The notes below the pieces were generated by a model. That model worked only from the letters and a program-made list of their open reading frames with translations, made no database searches and was not told the origin of the DNA. Positions 1-7,414 of a stretch of DNA of 64,000 nt are shown piece after piece; within the stretch, counting starts at the first letter, position 1, and every line of letters starts with the position of its first letter. Source of the DNA: a virus; the IMG/VR virus record IMGVR_UViG_3300025626_000007, positions 1 through 64,000 of that record. One strand, given 5' to 3'. A program made the translations under genes and the position numbers.

Positions 1-52
1 AGAGTACAAGAGAATGGTTAACCGTATAAATGAAATCAGAGGTGCAATATAA
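1..52 (+). CDS. 3' end of an upstream gene (partial)
   Basis: An open frame enters from the left edge (first full codon at position 2) and stops at TAA 50-52. The visible C-terminus is EYKRMVNRINEIRGAI. The stop overlaps the next ATG as TAATG, the coupling used throughout this genome, which supports its being a real gene end. No function can be assigned from 16 residues. Confidence 0.5.
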   Translation, partial: EYKRMVNRINEIRGAI

Positions 53-345
53 TGTTGAAATTTGAGAATGTAGCGAATGTTGGTGACGCGATTAAAGCGT
101 TCGATTTCCAACCAATGGAAGGTCGTGATGATTCATACCTAATCGGAAGTGTCCTTGAAAAAGGCCCCATGTACGTAGAAATGAATGGTCGTCAGGTGCA
201 CATCTGTAACGGTTATAGAGTTTTTGTTAAAGACTCCTGCACAGCTTCATCTGGGTTTGATGCCGATCGAATCGGAACTGAGATGATCGTTCCATTCGAG
301 ATGGGTATAACCGAGTTTGATAATCGAGTTGAGGTGATTGTATAA
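52..345 (+). CDS. hypothetical protein, 97 aa
   Basis: I do not recognise this soluble, acidic 97-residue protein. There is no signal peptide or membrane segment. The ATG overlaps the preceding stop (TAATG) and the stop overlaps the next ATG in the same way, so it sits in the middle of a translationally coupled run of small genes. Codon use resembles the neighbours. A minus-strand open frame across its 3' part is a shadow. Confidence 0.7.
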   Translation: MLKFENVANVGDAIKAFDFQPMEGRDDSYLIGSVLEKGPMYVEMNGRQVHICNGYRVFVKDSCTASSGFDADRIGTEMIVPFEMGITEFDNRVEVIV

Positions 346-566
346 TGTTGACTATTAAAGATAAAGTAGAAGCGGTAGTGGGTGGATTGGTTGGAGCGAT
401 AGTTCTGGGTGTCGCAGTTAATTACGTGGAAAGTGTTCTGGATCAACCGGATGTGCACTTCAGTAATTCTACTGGCGAGTGCGTCAAGGTTCTGAACTAT
501 GCAGAGGGTGACCTATACTCGTGTGATGATCTACCAAAACGTTATAACCATGTATGGGTCTTATAA
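345..566 (+). CDS. small membrane-anchored protein, 73 aa
   Basis: A hydrophobic stretch at about residues 11-26 (VVGGLVGAIVLGVAVNYV) gives one N-terminal membrane segment, followed by a short polar domain with two cysteines (about residues 42 and 56). The start overlaps the preceding stop as TAATG. The stop lies within TTATAA, which also begins the conserved element ahead of the 598-626 promoter. Function is unknown; a small inner-membrane early phage protein is the simplest reading. Confidence 0.65.
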   Translation: MLTIKDKVEAVVGGLVGAIVLGVAVNYVESVLDQPDVHFSNSTGECVKVLNYAEGDLYSCDDLPKRYNHVWVL

Positions 567-597
567 CAAATTGTTCTAAAGAAAGTTAAAATAAGTG

Positions 598-626
598 TTG
601 CATTATTGTTTTAGTTATGAGATAAT
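598..626 (+). promoter_or_regulatory. sigma70-type promoter (cassette copy 1)
   Basis: TTGCAT (598-603), 17-bp spacer, GATAAT (621-626). The flanks and even the spacer resemble the promoters at 4537 and 19426. The upstream element ATAACA-N3-TGTTCT ends about 20 bp before the -35. It should drive the 681 gene. Confidence 0.75.
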
Positions 627-680
627 GTCTTTGTTGGTTGGGGAGTGTCCCCGTTGTTTTTACTTTGAAGAGACTATATT

Positions 681-1238
681 ATGAAAAATGAAATGATTGA
701 ATTGTTTGCGAAACACGACCTTGTTCTTACAATTGACGAAGAACGTTTGATTGCCAAGTGTGACCGTGTTGCTCCTCGTGCTCGTCTTGGTTTCAAGAAT
801 GAGTACCACGTTCGTTACCGTACTATTGAACGTATGTACGAAGCGCAACAAGAGTTCATTGATGACCGTCTTGCCACTATCGAATACCGTGCCAAAGCGA
901 AAGAAGAACGCAAAGTAAAGGCAGTAGAATTTGCCAACAACGTTAAGGTCGGTGACTTGTTCGTTGACTCTTGGGGTTACGAACAGACTCAAGTTGATTG
1001 TTACCAAGTCGTTGCGAAACCTACAGCGAAAACTGTCATTGTCCGTGAGGTTGCCACCGCAGTTGTTGAAGGTAGTGAAGGAATGATGTGTCAAAACGTT
1101 CGTGCGGTTCCCAACTCTTTCGTTGGTGAAGAGATGAAGAAACGAATCGACAACTACGGTGGTTTCAAGACTTCTTCTCATTCTTGTGCTCGTCCTACTA
1201 CTGCGGAAGACACTCACTACAACAGCTGGTACTACTAA
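681..1238 (+). CDS. hypothetical protein, 185 aa
   Basis: First gene after the cassette promoter at 598-626, so probably early. The protein is soluble: a basic N-terminal half with a long helical stretch (about residues 50-80, rich in E, A, K and R), then a beta-rich part with GDLFVDSWGYEQTQVDCYQV at about 92-111. It ends in a Ser/Thr/Tyr-rich tail. I do not recognise the family. A 220-residue minus-strand frame lies opposite it, but this strand has the promoter, and a TAAGGAG ribosome site for the next gene abuts its stop. Confidence 0.75.
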   Translation: MKNEMIELFAKHDLVLTIDEERLIAKCDRVAPRARLGFKNEYHVRYRTIERMYEAQQEFIDDRLATIEYRAKAKEERKVKAVEFANNVKVGDLFVDSWGYEQTQVDCYQVVAKPTAKTVIVREVATAVVEGSEGMMCQNVRAVPNSFVGEEMKKRIDNYGGFKTSSHSCARPTTAEDTHYNSWYY

Positions 1239-1247
1239 GGAGATATT

Positions 1248-1388
1248 ATGAGCGACTATGTTTACTACTTGGAAGAAGACGGAGAGTTTCTTCCTGAAAT
1301 GATCTTTGAGACTGAAGAACAAGCAATAGATTTTGCAGAAGAAAATGCAATGAAGAACTACAAGATTATCGAGTGGGACTGCGACTAA
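1248..1388 (+). CDS. hypothetical acidic protein, 46 aa
   Basis: A short gene starting MSDYVYYLEEDGEF and ending IIEWDCD. The AAGGAG at 1237-1242 is a strong ribosome site six bases before the ATG. It is followed within 60 bp by the rho-independent terminator at 1445, so it closes the operon started at 598. The protein is strongly acidic with no membrane segment. Function is unknown; such small acidic early proteins in T4-type phages often bind host factors, but nothing here shows that. Confidence 0.65.
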   Translation: MSDYVYYLEEDGEFLPEMIFETEEQAIDFAEENAMKNYKIIEWDCD

Positions 1389-1444
1389 ACTAGCGTAAAT
1401 TGGTAATGATTCCTATGAATAGTTTAGTTCCCCCCACCGTTTTA

Positions 1445-1469
1445 CCCCCGAGAAATCGGGGGTTTTTTT
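1445..1469 (+). terminator. rho-independent terminator
   Basis: Perfect 7-bp stem CCCCCGA / TCGGGGG (1445-1451 and 1456-1462) with a GAAA tetraloop, followed by seven T (1463-1469). It ends the 681-1388 operon. Confidence 0.9.
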
Positions 1470-1531
1470 ACATATAGATACTAAGTGAAAACACAAAAAA
1501 CCCTATATAGTTATAGTAAAGGTGAAATATA

Positions 1532-1966
1532 ATGGCCAACAATAGAACCCCCGACATTTTCGAAATCTTCGAAGAGTTTGGGAAACAAACAACTAAAACC
1601 AAAAGAAAGGATGTTCTGTTGAAATATCAGAATGTTGCTGCTTTAACAGATGTCCTCCGAGGCACTTTTGATGATACTCTTCAGTTCATCTTGCCCGAAG
1701 GCACTCCTCCGTATACCCCAAATAGACCTGAGTCAACCCCTTCTAGTCTCCTACGACTACATAAAGAATTCGGTTATTATGTTAAAGGTGGGCCAGGCAA
1801 AGATATGCAGGCGTTTAGACGCGAACTCAAATTCATGCGACTCTTGGAATCAATACATCCAAAAGATGCAGAGATAGTTTTGTCGATGGTGGCAAAAAAG
1901 TCACCAGTGAAATACTTAACCAAAAAACTAGTACAGGAGACCTTTCCAAAACTGATCCAGAAATAA
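1532..1966 (+). CDS. DUF6433-like conserved marine T4-type phage protein, 144 aa
   Basis: The protein resembles a family I know from T4-like cyanophages (DUF6433). Shared-looking features are FDDTLQFILPEGTPPYTPN near residues 46-64, a GGPG segment near 86, and LLESIHPKDAEIVLSM at about 104-119. The C-terminus TKKLVQETFPKLIQK also fits. Its function is not established. The ATG has AAGGTG nine bases upstream. It follows the terminator by 63 bp; I see no convincing promoter in the A/T-rich gap 1470-1531. The family call is from memory of the pattern, not from a search. Confidence 0.8.
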   Translation: MANNRTPDIFEIFEEFGKQTTKTKRKDVLLKYQNVAALTDVLRGTFDDTLQFILPEGTPPYTPNRPESTPSSLLRLHKEFGYYVKGGPGKDMQAFRRELKFMRLLESIHPKDAEIVLSMVAKKSPVKYLTKKLVQETFPKLIQK

Positions 1967-1996
1967 CCATCCCTTTAACTAACAAACGAGGTGTTG

Positions 1997-2158
1997 ATGT
2001 CAGAAAAACAATTGGAACGCTTGAAGCGAGACCGCCAGGAATTGGATTATTATATCCAACGAATGAAGAAGAAAGGAAGAGATAACTTGGTTTATAAACT
2101 AGCAAAGAAACAAGAGTATCTCAATCAAACTATTGTTGAACAACTAACGACTCAATAA
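1997..2158 (+). CDS. small basic helical protein, 53 aa
   Basis: Starts MSEKQLERLKRDRQELDYY and ends VEQLTTQ. The whole chain is predicted helical and highly charged, with heptad-like Leu/Ile spacing, so a short coiled coil is likely. Upstream ACGAGGTG gives a weak ribosome site. It lies 30 bp after the DUF6433-like gene and before a strong hairpin at 2180-2199. No function is recognised. Confidence 0.6.
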   Translation: MSEKQLERLKRDRQELDYYIQRMKKKGRDNLVYKLAKKQEYLNQTIVEQLTTQ

Positions 2159-2179
2159 GGAAGGTGATCCGTATCTCTT

Positions 2180-2199
2180 CACCCCCCACTCGGGGGGTG
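2180..2199 (+). other. strong GC hairpin without a T tract
   Basis: CACCCCCC / GGGGGGTG, an 8-bp perfect stem with an ACTC loop, between 1997-2158 and 2224-2460. No run of T follows, so it is not a normal intrinsic terminator. It could stabilise an mRNA 3' end, mark an RNase processing site or attenuate read-through into 2224. Confidence 0.6.
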
Positions 2200-2223
2200 T
2201 CGTATGGAAAACAATAATAAATT

Positions 2224-2460
2224 ATGCCAATATATGAATTTAAAGATAATGAGACCGGTGAAGTAATCGAAGTCATGATGAAAATATCAGAGTACGATGA
2301 CTACCGAAAAGATAACCCCCATCTAAATAGATGTTTCACTAAAGCGCCCGGTTTAACATCGGGAGTCAAATCCGCATTGACAATGGCTGGTAGCGATTGG
2401 CAAGAACACCTAGGCAACATTAAGAAAGGTGCGGGTAAAGATAACAACATCAAAACATAG
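2224..2460 (+). CDS. FmdB-like small protein, 78 aa
   Basis: Begins MPIYEFKDNETGEVIEVMMK, the opening of the FmdB-type family (normally MPIYEYxCxxCG). The zinc-ribbon cysteines are absent: the CxxC position reads DNETGE and only one Cys (about residue 37) is present. Similar cysteine-free versions are common in marine T4-like phages and are often labelled FmdB regulatory protein. Regulatory function is unproven. It lies eight bases upstream of phoH, probably in the same transcript. Confidence 0.7.
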   Translation: MPIYEFKDNETGEVIEVMMKISEYDDYRKDNPHLNRCFTKAPGLTSGVKSALTMAGSDWQEHLGNIKKGAGKDNNIKT

Positions 2461-2468
2461 AGAACTTA

Positions 2469-3152
2469 ATGCAAAAACCACAAACGTTAAAGATCGATCA
2501 TCTTTTGACAGTCGATCCAATGACTACTGGCCAAGAACAAGTGTTCTCTGCCTACAAGTCTGGTTCGCACTTGGTACTGAATGGATCTGCGGGGACGGGT
2601 AAAACTTTTAGTGCACTGTATCTTGGACTAGAGACTGTACTTGATAAAGGTAACCAGTTTTCATCTGTAGTTATCTGTAGGTCTATTGTACCTACCCGAG
2701 AGATTGGATTCTTGCCAGGAACTCTAGAAGAGAAGATGGATGCATATACCGCACCCTACAAATCAATATGCGCGGAACTATTCGATGATCCGGAAGCATA
2801 CCGAAAACTTTCGGAGAACAAGACGGTCGATTTTATATCAACGTCACATATTCGTGGAACTACAATCAACGATGCAGTTATCATAGTGGATGAGATGCAG
2901 AACTTGACATTCCATGAATTAGATAGTATCATTACTAGAGTTGGTCAGAATTGTCGGATCATATTCTGTGGTGATTATTATCAATCAGACTTCGTAAAAG
3001 AAGGTGATAGGAAAGGTATCGTGAAGTTTATCGAGATACTTGAGTTGATGAAGAACTTCACTGTAGTAGAATTTACATGGGCAGATATAGTACGTTCGGA
3101 CTTCGTGCGAGACTATATAATGACTAAAGAACTAATAGAGGAAAAGAAATGA
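2469..3152 (+). CDS. phoH: PhoH-like P-loop ATPase
   Basis: A 227-residue protein matching the ATPase core of PhoH. Walker A is GSAGTGKT at residues 39-46 and Walker B with the DEMQN signature is at 141-145. The CGDYYQSD segment near 183-190 fits the sensor region after Walker B. PhoH-like genes are very common in marine phages; the molecular role (RNA-associated ATPase, phosphate-stress link) is not settled. It overlaps the downstream lysozyme by 4 bp (ATGA). The N-terminal domains of long bacterial PhoH proteins are missing, as usual in phages. Confidence 0.92.
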   Translation: MQKPQTLKIDHLLTVDPMTTGQEQVFSAYKSGSHLVLNGSAGTGKTFSALYLGLETVLDKGNQFSSVVICRSIVPTREIGFLPGTLEEKMDAYTAPYKSICAELFDDPEAYRKLSENKTVDFISTSHIRGTTINDAVIIVDEMQNLTFHELDSIITRVGQNCRIIFCGDYYQSDFVKEGDRKGIVKFIEILELMKNFTVVEFTWADIVRSDFVRDYIMTKELIEEKK

Positions 3153-3595
3153 ACAGACAAGAAGTATTCGAAACATTAAAAGTGGACGAAGGAGTCAAGT
3201 ATGAAATCTATAACGACCACCTTGGCTATCCAACCTTTGGTGTCGGCCATCTCGTACTCGAAACCGATCCAGAACATGGACAACCAGTCGGAACCTCAAT
3301 CAGCGAAGAAAGAGTCGCAGAGTGTTTTGACAACGACCTCAATACAGCAATATCAGAGTGTCACGCTTTATACGGACAAGGGTCTTTTGACGACTTACCA
3401 GACGAAGTACAAGGTGTACTTGTTAATATGATGTTCAATATGGGACGTACTCGTTTGAGTAAGTTCAAGAACTTCAATGGTGCAATTGCAGAAGGTGATT
3501 GGAAACGTGCAGGTGTAGAGGGACGTGATAGTCTCTGGCATCGACAGGTTACAAACCGTGCAGAAAGACTAATGGTAACCTTAGAGAACGTATAA
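3149..3595 (+). CDS. e: T4-type lysozyme (endolysin, GH24)
   Basis: At 148 aa it is close to T4 lysozyme (164 aa). The catalytic triad aligns: E14 in the DEG motif, D23 in YNDHLGYPTFGVGHL, and T29. The segment VLVNMMFNMGRTRLSKFKN (about residues 91-109) matches the conserved C-terminal lobe. It cleaves the peptidoglycan glycan strand at lysis. No signal peptide is seen, so a holin would be needed to release it; no clear holin is in this window. It is translationally coupled to phoH through an ATGA overlap. Confidence 0.93.
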   Translation: MNRQEVFETLKVDEGVKYEIYNDHLGYPTFGVGHLVLETDPEHGQPVGTSISEERVAECFDNDLNTAISECHALYGQGSFDDLPDEVQGVLVNMMFNMGRTRLSKFKNFNGAIAEGDWKRAGVEGRDSLWHRQVTNRAERLMVTLENV

Positions 3596-3604
3596 GTAAT
3601 TAGT

Positions 3605-3751
3605 ATGGCCAAGTACAGTCGTCACGATAGTAGAAACAAGAAACGTAATAAACATAAACAGATGACCTTGAATGGGAACTCTGATACACGAAAAGTGAGA
3701 GATAATGAGAAACGCGATTTTTCAATACATGATCGTCAACGACAAGGTTGA
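3605..3751 (+). CDS. small very basic protein, 48 aa
   Basis: Starts MAKYSRHDSRNKKRNKHKQM. Arg, Lys and His make up more than a third of the chain, suggesting nucleic-acid binding. It begins nine bases after the lysozyme stop and overlaps the start of the 3705 glycosyltransferase by 47 bp in another frame. Similar short MAKYSR-type proteins occur beside lysozyme or structural genes in marine T4-like phages, as far as I recall. The long overlap makes it less certain than its neighbours. Confidence 0.5.
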   Translation: MAKYSRHDSRNKKRNKHKQMTLNGNSDTRKVRDNEKRDFSIHDRQRQG

Positions 3752-4523
3752 TGAACGTGGTGATATCGAAGGTAGAAAGAGAAGTCAAGTGTATCGAGAG
3801 TGTGCGGATATATCTCGCAATTCATTCTTACAGTACGCAGATCACGTAGATGCGGATTATCACTATTCCGATGAAGCGGTGTATTGTAAAGACGACCATT
3901 CTACTGCAATACTATTTGAATGTTTGCGTGTAATCTACGACCCGATGTTCGACCAGTACGACAAGGTACTCTTTGCTGATACTGATATTGTAGTAAACAC
4001 CGATGAAAACATCTTCGACATATGTGAAGACGGAGATGTTTTCGGTGTACTTGAGAGTGATATCGTCACCGCTGATGGTGGTGGATATAACTCTTGGGAT
4101 TATAAACAAAGTACCTATCTCGACTTTGTAAACAAGTTCCAGATGCACGGCATTCCGGTCGTGCCTTCTATGCCACCTAGCAGACCATCCAAAATAACCA
4201 TACTGAATACCGGTGTGGTTGTATGGACACGCGAGGCACGTCTACGTGCACGTGAGTTGTTTATGCCTTGGAAAGAATGGTTCTACGCTAAACCCGAATT
4301 CCATATGTCTGTAATGAATGATCAACCATACATCTCTGGTCAGTTGATGCAACACGACTTCGATCTGGTCACCATAGACCAGACATGGAATGATTCCCCC
4401 CACTACGCCACAGAAGAAGAGTTCTTCGAGAAGGCGAAGTTCTGTCACTATACTGGCGGAGGATGGAAGATCCTCATGCTAGACCACTATCACTCAAACA
4501 AATTCCGACTATTACCAAAATAA
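3705..4523 (+). CDS. glycosyltransferase, GT8-like (GT-A, DxD)
   Basis: A 272-residue protein with GT-A features. The segment YDKVLFADTDIVVN places a DTD metal and nucleotide-sugar motif at residues 92-94. An acceptor-side LNTGVVVWTREARL follows at about 167-180, and the C-terminus has the CHYTGGGWK pattern seen in GT8 enzymes. It likely transfers a sugar from a nucleotide donor. The acceptor is unknown. It opens the modification-gene cluster, and the cassette promoter at 4537 follows its stop. Confidence 0.75.
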   Translation: MRNAIFQYMIVNDKVDERGDIEGRKRSQVYRECADISRNSFLQYADHVDADYHYSDEAVYCKDDHSTAILFECLRVIYDPMFDQYDKVLFADTDIVVNTDENIFDICEDGDVFGVLESDIVTADGGGYNSWDYKQSTYLDFVNKFQMHGIPVVPSMPPSRPSKITILNTGVVVWTREARLRARELFMPWKEWFYAKPEFHMSVMNDQPYISGQLMQHDFDLVTIDQTWNDSPHYATEEEFFEKAKFCHYTGGGWKILMLDHYHSNKFRLLPK

Positions 4524-4536
4524 ATGTAAATAAGTG

Positions 4537-4565
4537 TTGACATCTTGTTTTAACTATGAGATAAT
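4537..4565 (+). promoter_or_regulatory. sigma70-type promoter (cassette copy 2)
   Basis: TTGACA (4537-4542), 17-bp spacer, GATAAT (4560-4565). Spacer and flanks match the copies at 598 and 19426; the leader after the -10 carries GGTACCTAATTGAGAGAGAG like the 19.1-19.5 kb copies. The upstream ATAACA/TGTTCT element is missing here. It drives 4596 onward. Confidence 0.85.
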
Positions 4566-4595
4566 GGGTACCTAATTGAGAGAGAGGTATTTATT

Positions 4596-4784
4596 ATGAA
4601 TTATGTAGAAACTGGTGCCATTGTTGTAAAGATGATTGAACTGATTCGTAAGGATAACGATAATCCAAATTATGCAATCGGTTACCTAGAATCTATGATG
4701 AGAACTCTAGGTGTGAGATATCCCGAAGTTCTTGAAGAATTTATCGAAACTATTGATTATTTAGAAAGTAAGGAAGTAAAGTGA
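4596..4784 (+). CDS. hypothetical acidic helical protein, 62 aa
   Basis: First gene of the transcript from the 4537 promoter. The leader contains GAGAGAGAGG, a good ribosome site, seven to eight bases before the ATG. The chain looks all-helical (TGAIVVKMIELIRKDND, then LEEFIETIDYLESKEV) with no membrane segment. I do not recognise it. The stop overlaps the GTG start of the HAD phosphatase, so the two are translated together. Confidence 0.65.
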   Translation: MNYVETGAIVVKMIELIRKDNDNPNYAIGYLESMMRTLGVRYPEVLEEFIETIDYLESKEVK

Positions 4785-5362
4785 ATAAAGAAAATGTAAT
4801 ATTGACAGACATCGATGGTGTAGTTCTTAACTGGTTCTACGCATTCGATATCTGGATGAACGAACACGGTCACAAGTTAGCTGACCCAACAAACCTAGTC
4901 TATGATGTCAGTGAAGCCTATGGTATTGACAAGGCGACAGGTAAGATGTTAGTCCGTATGTTTAACGAGAGTGCCCATGTCGGGTTCCTTCCCCCACTAC
5001 GTGATGCAATGCATTACATGAAGAAGTTGCACGAAGAACATGGTTATGTGTTCCATGCGATTACTAGTCTGAGTGACAATCCTAATGCGCAGAAGTTGCG
5101 TATCCTAAATCTTCAGAAGTTGTTCGGTGAGACTTTGTTCGAGAAGTTCGTTATCCTTGGTTGTGGTGATGACAAAGACGAAGCCTTAGAACCTTACCGT
5201 GACACCGAATGTCTGTGGGTAGAAGATAAGACTGAGAATGCCGAACTGGGTGTTGAACTTGGTCTAGAGAGTGTGTTGATGGAACATGGTTTCAACATGA
5301 ACCACCCAACTATCCCTTGCGTGAAGAACTGGAAAGAGATCTACGAAAAACTGGTTGGTTAA
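4781..5362 (+). CDS. HAD-superfamily phosphatase / 5'-nucleotidase-like
   Basis: The N-terminal LTDIDGVVLNW holds the HAD nucleophile motif I (D10 and D12). HAITSLSDN near residues 92-100 fits motif II, and CLWVEDKTENAELGVELGL at about 147-165 fits the motif III/IV acid loop. At 193 aa it has the size of 5'(3')-deoxyribonucleotidases and related phage HAD enzymes. It may act on nucleotides or on a sugar phosphate, given the sugar-modifying neighbours. The GTG start at 4781 follows AAGGA and overlaps the previous stop. Confidence 0.75.
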   Translation: MNKENVILTDIDGVVLNWFYAFDIWMNEHGHKLADPTNLVYDVSEAYGIDKATGKMLVRMFNESAHVGFLPPLRDAMHYMKKLHEEHGYVFHAITSLSDNPNAQKLRILNLQKLFGETLFEKFVILGCGDDKDEALEPYRDTECLWVEDKTENAELGVELGLESVLMEHGFNMNHPTIPCVKNWKEIYEKLVG

Positions 5363-5377
5363 AATGTGACTAAATAT

Positions 5378-5396
5378 CCTCATACAATCTATGAGG
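5378..5396 (+). promoter_or_regulatory. hairpin covering the ribosome site of the carbamoyltransferase gene
   Basis: CCTCATA (5378-5384), CAATC loop, TATGAGG (5390-5396). The 3' arm contains GAGG, the only good Shine-Dalgarno before the ATG at 5404. If formed, the 7-bp stem would hide the ribosome site. T4 uses similar stems to block translation of some late genes from early read-through transcripts. Confidence 0.6.
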
Positions 5397-5403
5397 TATA
5401 TTT

Positions 5404-6900
5404 ATGCGTTACGTTGGTTTCAGTGAGTATTATCACGATGCAGCACTATCAATTATAAACAAGGACGGTACTGTGGAGTTCGCTTCACAGGCCGAACGTT
5501 TTTCTAAGAGGAAGAACGACCCTATCATTCCCGAAAGTCTCTGGGAATATGTTAACGACAACGATCATGTATCATTCTATGAAGACTATGCACTTCGAGA
5601 AAAATACCGAGATACTTATCGAGGTTTAAAGGGCAGAACACTCCAAAGAGATATTTCTACACACGAAGAAATACCAATCGGTGAAAGTCTTGTCTATGAC
5701 AACTTCCACGAACATCACATATCACATTGCGCAACCGCATTCTACACCCGCCCTTGGAAAGACAAAGAAGATACTGTTATGGTGTCTATCGATGGTGCAG
5801 GCGAATATCAAACTGCGGTCATCTACGACCACAACTTCAACCTAATCAAAGAATGGCATTACCCCAAGTCTATTGGACTAGTCTACACGAGTGCAACAAA
5901 AACGTTGGGTTTACGTCCACTTGAGGACGAGTATGTCGTCATGGGACTGTCTTCATACGGTACTGCACCTCCAGACATGGTACAATGGTTAATCGATTGG
6001 TGGGAAGAGACACCAGACCTTGCACCAGAGATTGGTACATCCGAACTAATGGATAATCCTAAGAGTAAGAGTTTCGTAGGATTTGGTAAGATGCGAAATA
6101 AACTAATCGACTTCTTGGGACAGTACGGAGATAAAGATTTCGCAGCCGGTATTCAAAAGTTTGCAGAGTATGGTATTATGCAGATCATGCATATTGCAAA
6201 ACAACACGGAAACAAGTTAGTGTACTCTGGTGGTTGTGCACAGAATGTTGTTACCAATTCAATGATACACGAACTGTTTGAGGGTCAAGTACATATCGCA
6301 GTTGCACCAACTGACTCTGGTTCGAGTCTCGGTACTGCTGCAATGACATGGGCAAAGGAAACTGGGAAGGATCAACTGATTTGGTCTCCATATTCTGGTT
6401 ACAACATAGATAGGGAGGTCAATGTACAGGAAGTGGTCGATCACCTCTTAGAACATCATGTGTGTGGTCTGGCGAACGGTAAAGCGGAGTTTGGCCCACG
6501 TGCACTGGGTAACAGGTCTTTGATCGCGGATGTGAGGTTTGACGTAAAGGATACGGTCAACACAATCAAACGTAGACAGAAGTATCGTCCATTCGCACCC
6601 GCAATACTAGAAGAGTATGCAGAAGAATACTTCTCGGGCCCAATGAATGAGTACATGCAATACACCTCTATAGCAAAACATCCTTATACGTCAGTCACTC
6701 ATGTAGACGGTACCGCACGTGTACAAATAGTCAAGAAAGATTGTCCGTCTATATTCCGTAAGATCATCGAAGAGTATCACCGAAGAACCGGAGTTCCGAT
6801 GTTACTAAATACCTCATTGAACATTCGCGGAAGACCTATGGTCAACGATGAACATGACGCAGAATTGTGGGAACAGAAGTACGGAGTGAAAGTATTCTAA
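5404..6900 (+). CDS. carbamoyltransferase, NodU/CmcH/TobZ family
   Basis: A 498-residue enzyme with the two-part layout of this family. The N-terminal YrdC/Kae1-like part starts MRYVGFSEYYHDAALSI, has HHISHCATAFY near residues 104-114 and DGAG in VSIDGAGEYQTAV, then VYSGGCAQNVVTNS. The C-terminal part has GKAEFGPRALGNRSLIAD, KYRPFAPAILEE and NTSLNIRGRPMVN. Known members transfer carbamoyl from carbamoyl phosphate to hydroxyls of sugars or antibiotics. The end (YGVKVF) comes soon after the NTS motif, so the last strand may be short. The stop overlaps the next ATG. A hairpin at 5378 covers its ribosome site. Confidence 0.9.
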   Translation: MRYVGFSEYYHDAALSIINKDGTVEFASQAERFSKRKNDPIIPESLWEYVNDNDHVSFYEDYALREKYRDTYRGLKGRTLQRDISTHEEIPIGESLVYDNFHEHHISHCATAFYTRPWKDKEDTVMVSIDGAGEYQTAVIYDHNFNLIKEWHYPKSIGLVYTSATKTLGLRPLEDEYVVMGLSSYGTAPPDMVQWLIDWWEETPDLAPEIGTSELMDNPKSKSFVGFGKMRNKLIDFLGQYGDKDFAAGIQKFAEYGIMQIMHIAKQHGNKLVYSGGCAQNVVTNSMIHELFEGQVHIAVAPTDSGSSLGTAAMTWAKETGKDQLIWSPYSGYNIDREVNVQEVVDHLLEHHVCGLANGKAEFGPRALGNRSLIADVRFDVKDTVNTIKRRQKYRPFAPAILEEYAEEYFSGPMNEYMQYTSIAKHPYTSVTHVDGTARVQIVKKDCPSIFRKIIEEYHRRTGVPMLLNTSLNIRGRPMVNDEHDAELWEQKYGVKVF

Positions 6901-7400
6901 TGCAGTATATACGCAAATATAAAATTGATGATTGGGAAAGTGTTCAGGACAAGATATTACTTGCTATCGAAATGATAAAAGATAACAACGTATGTGAATA
7001 TGCTAACATGTCTCATTCTGATTACAAGGTTGATGCAAAACCTTTGTATTGGGAAGTATTTGAGAATGCTGTGCGGTCAAGTCTAGAGGACTACATGTCT
7101 AGTTGGAAGTGTACCGACATACGCATAGGTAATATGTGGTTTGCAGAATATAGTGAACATGGTGCAGACTTCAACTGGCACACCCATGAAGGTGCGAACA
7201 TGTCCGGTGTCCTTCAAGTAGTATTAGAAGATCCGGAAAACGGAACACAATTATTAGGAACACCAATAGATTTGGAAGAAGGGGATCTTGTAGTATTCCC
7301 TTCGATGTTACCCCACAGAAGTCCTATGATAACCGATAGTAAGAAACTTGTTATCGGTTTTAATTGGGACATACATGGTAGTGAATTACACGAACATTAA
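6900..7400 (+). CDS. 2OG-Fe(II) oxygenase-like protein
   Basis: I use the ATG at 6900, which overlaps the previous stop (TAATG), rather than a start 33 bases upstream inside that gene. The 166-residue product has NWHTHEGANMSGVLQVV (about residues 90-106) and DLVVFPSMLPHRSPMI (about 130-145), ending KKLVIGFNWD. This HxH...H layout with a double-stranded beta-helix matches the phage 2OG-Fe(II) oxygenase family PF13759. Such enzymes hydroxylate proteins, nucleotides or small molecules. The substrate is unknown; the neighbour is the carbamoyltransferase. Confidence 0.75.
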   Translation: MQYIRKYKIDDWESVQDKILLAIEMIKDNNVCEYANMSHSDYKVDAKPLYWEVFENAVRSSLEDYMSSWKCTDIRIGNMWFAEYSEHGADFNWHTHEGANMSGVLQVVLEDPENGTQLLGTPIDLEEGDLVVFPSMLPHRSPMITDSKKLVIGFNWDIHGSELHEH

Positions 7401-7414
7401 ACTAGGAGAATAAA

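Noticed and set aside
660-1322. 220-residue open frame on the minus strand
   Set aside because: It is antisense to the 681-1388 genes, which have a promoter, ribosome sites and a terminator in the plus direction. Its composition (V, T, S, R, N rich) is that of a reverse reading of a coding strand.
1470-1531. Promoter for the DUF6433-like gene in the A/T-rich gap
   Set aside because: TATAGT-like boxes exist but no matching -35 at 16-18 bp; not supported.
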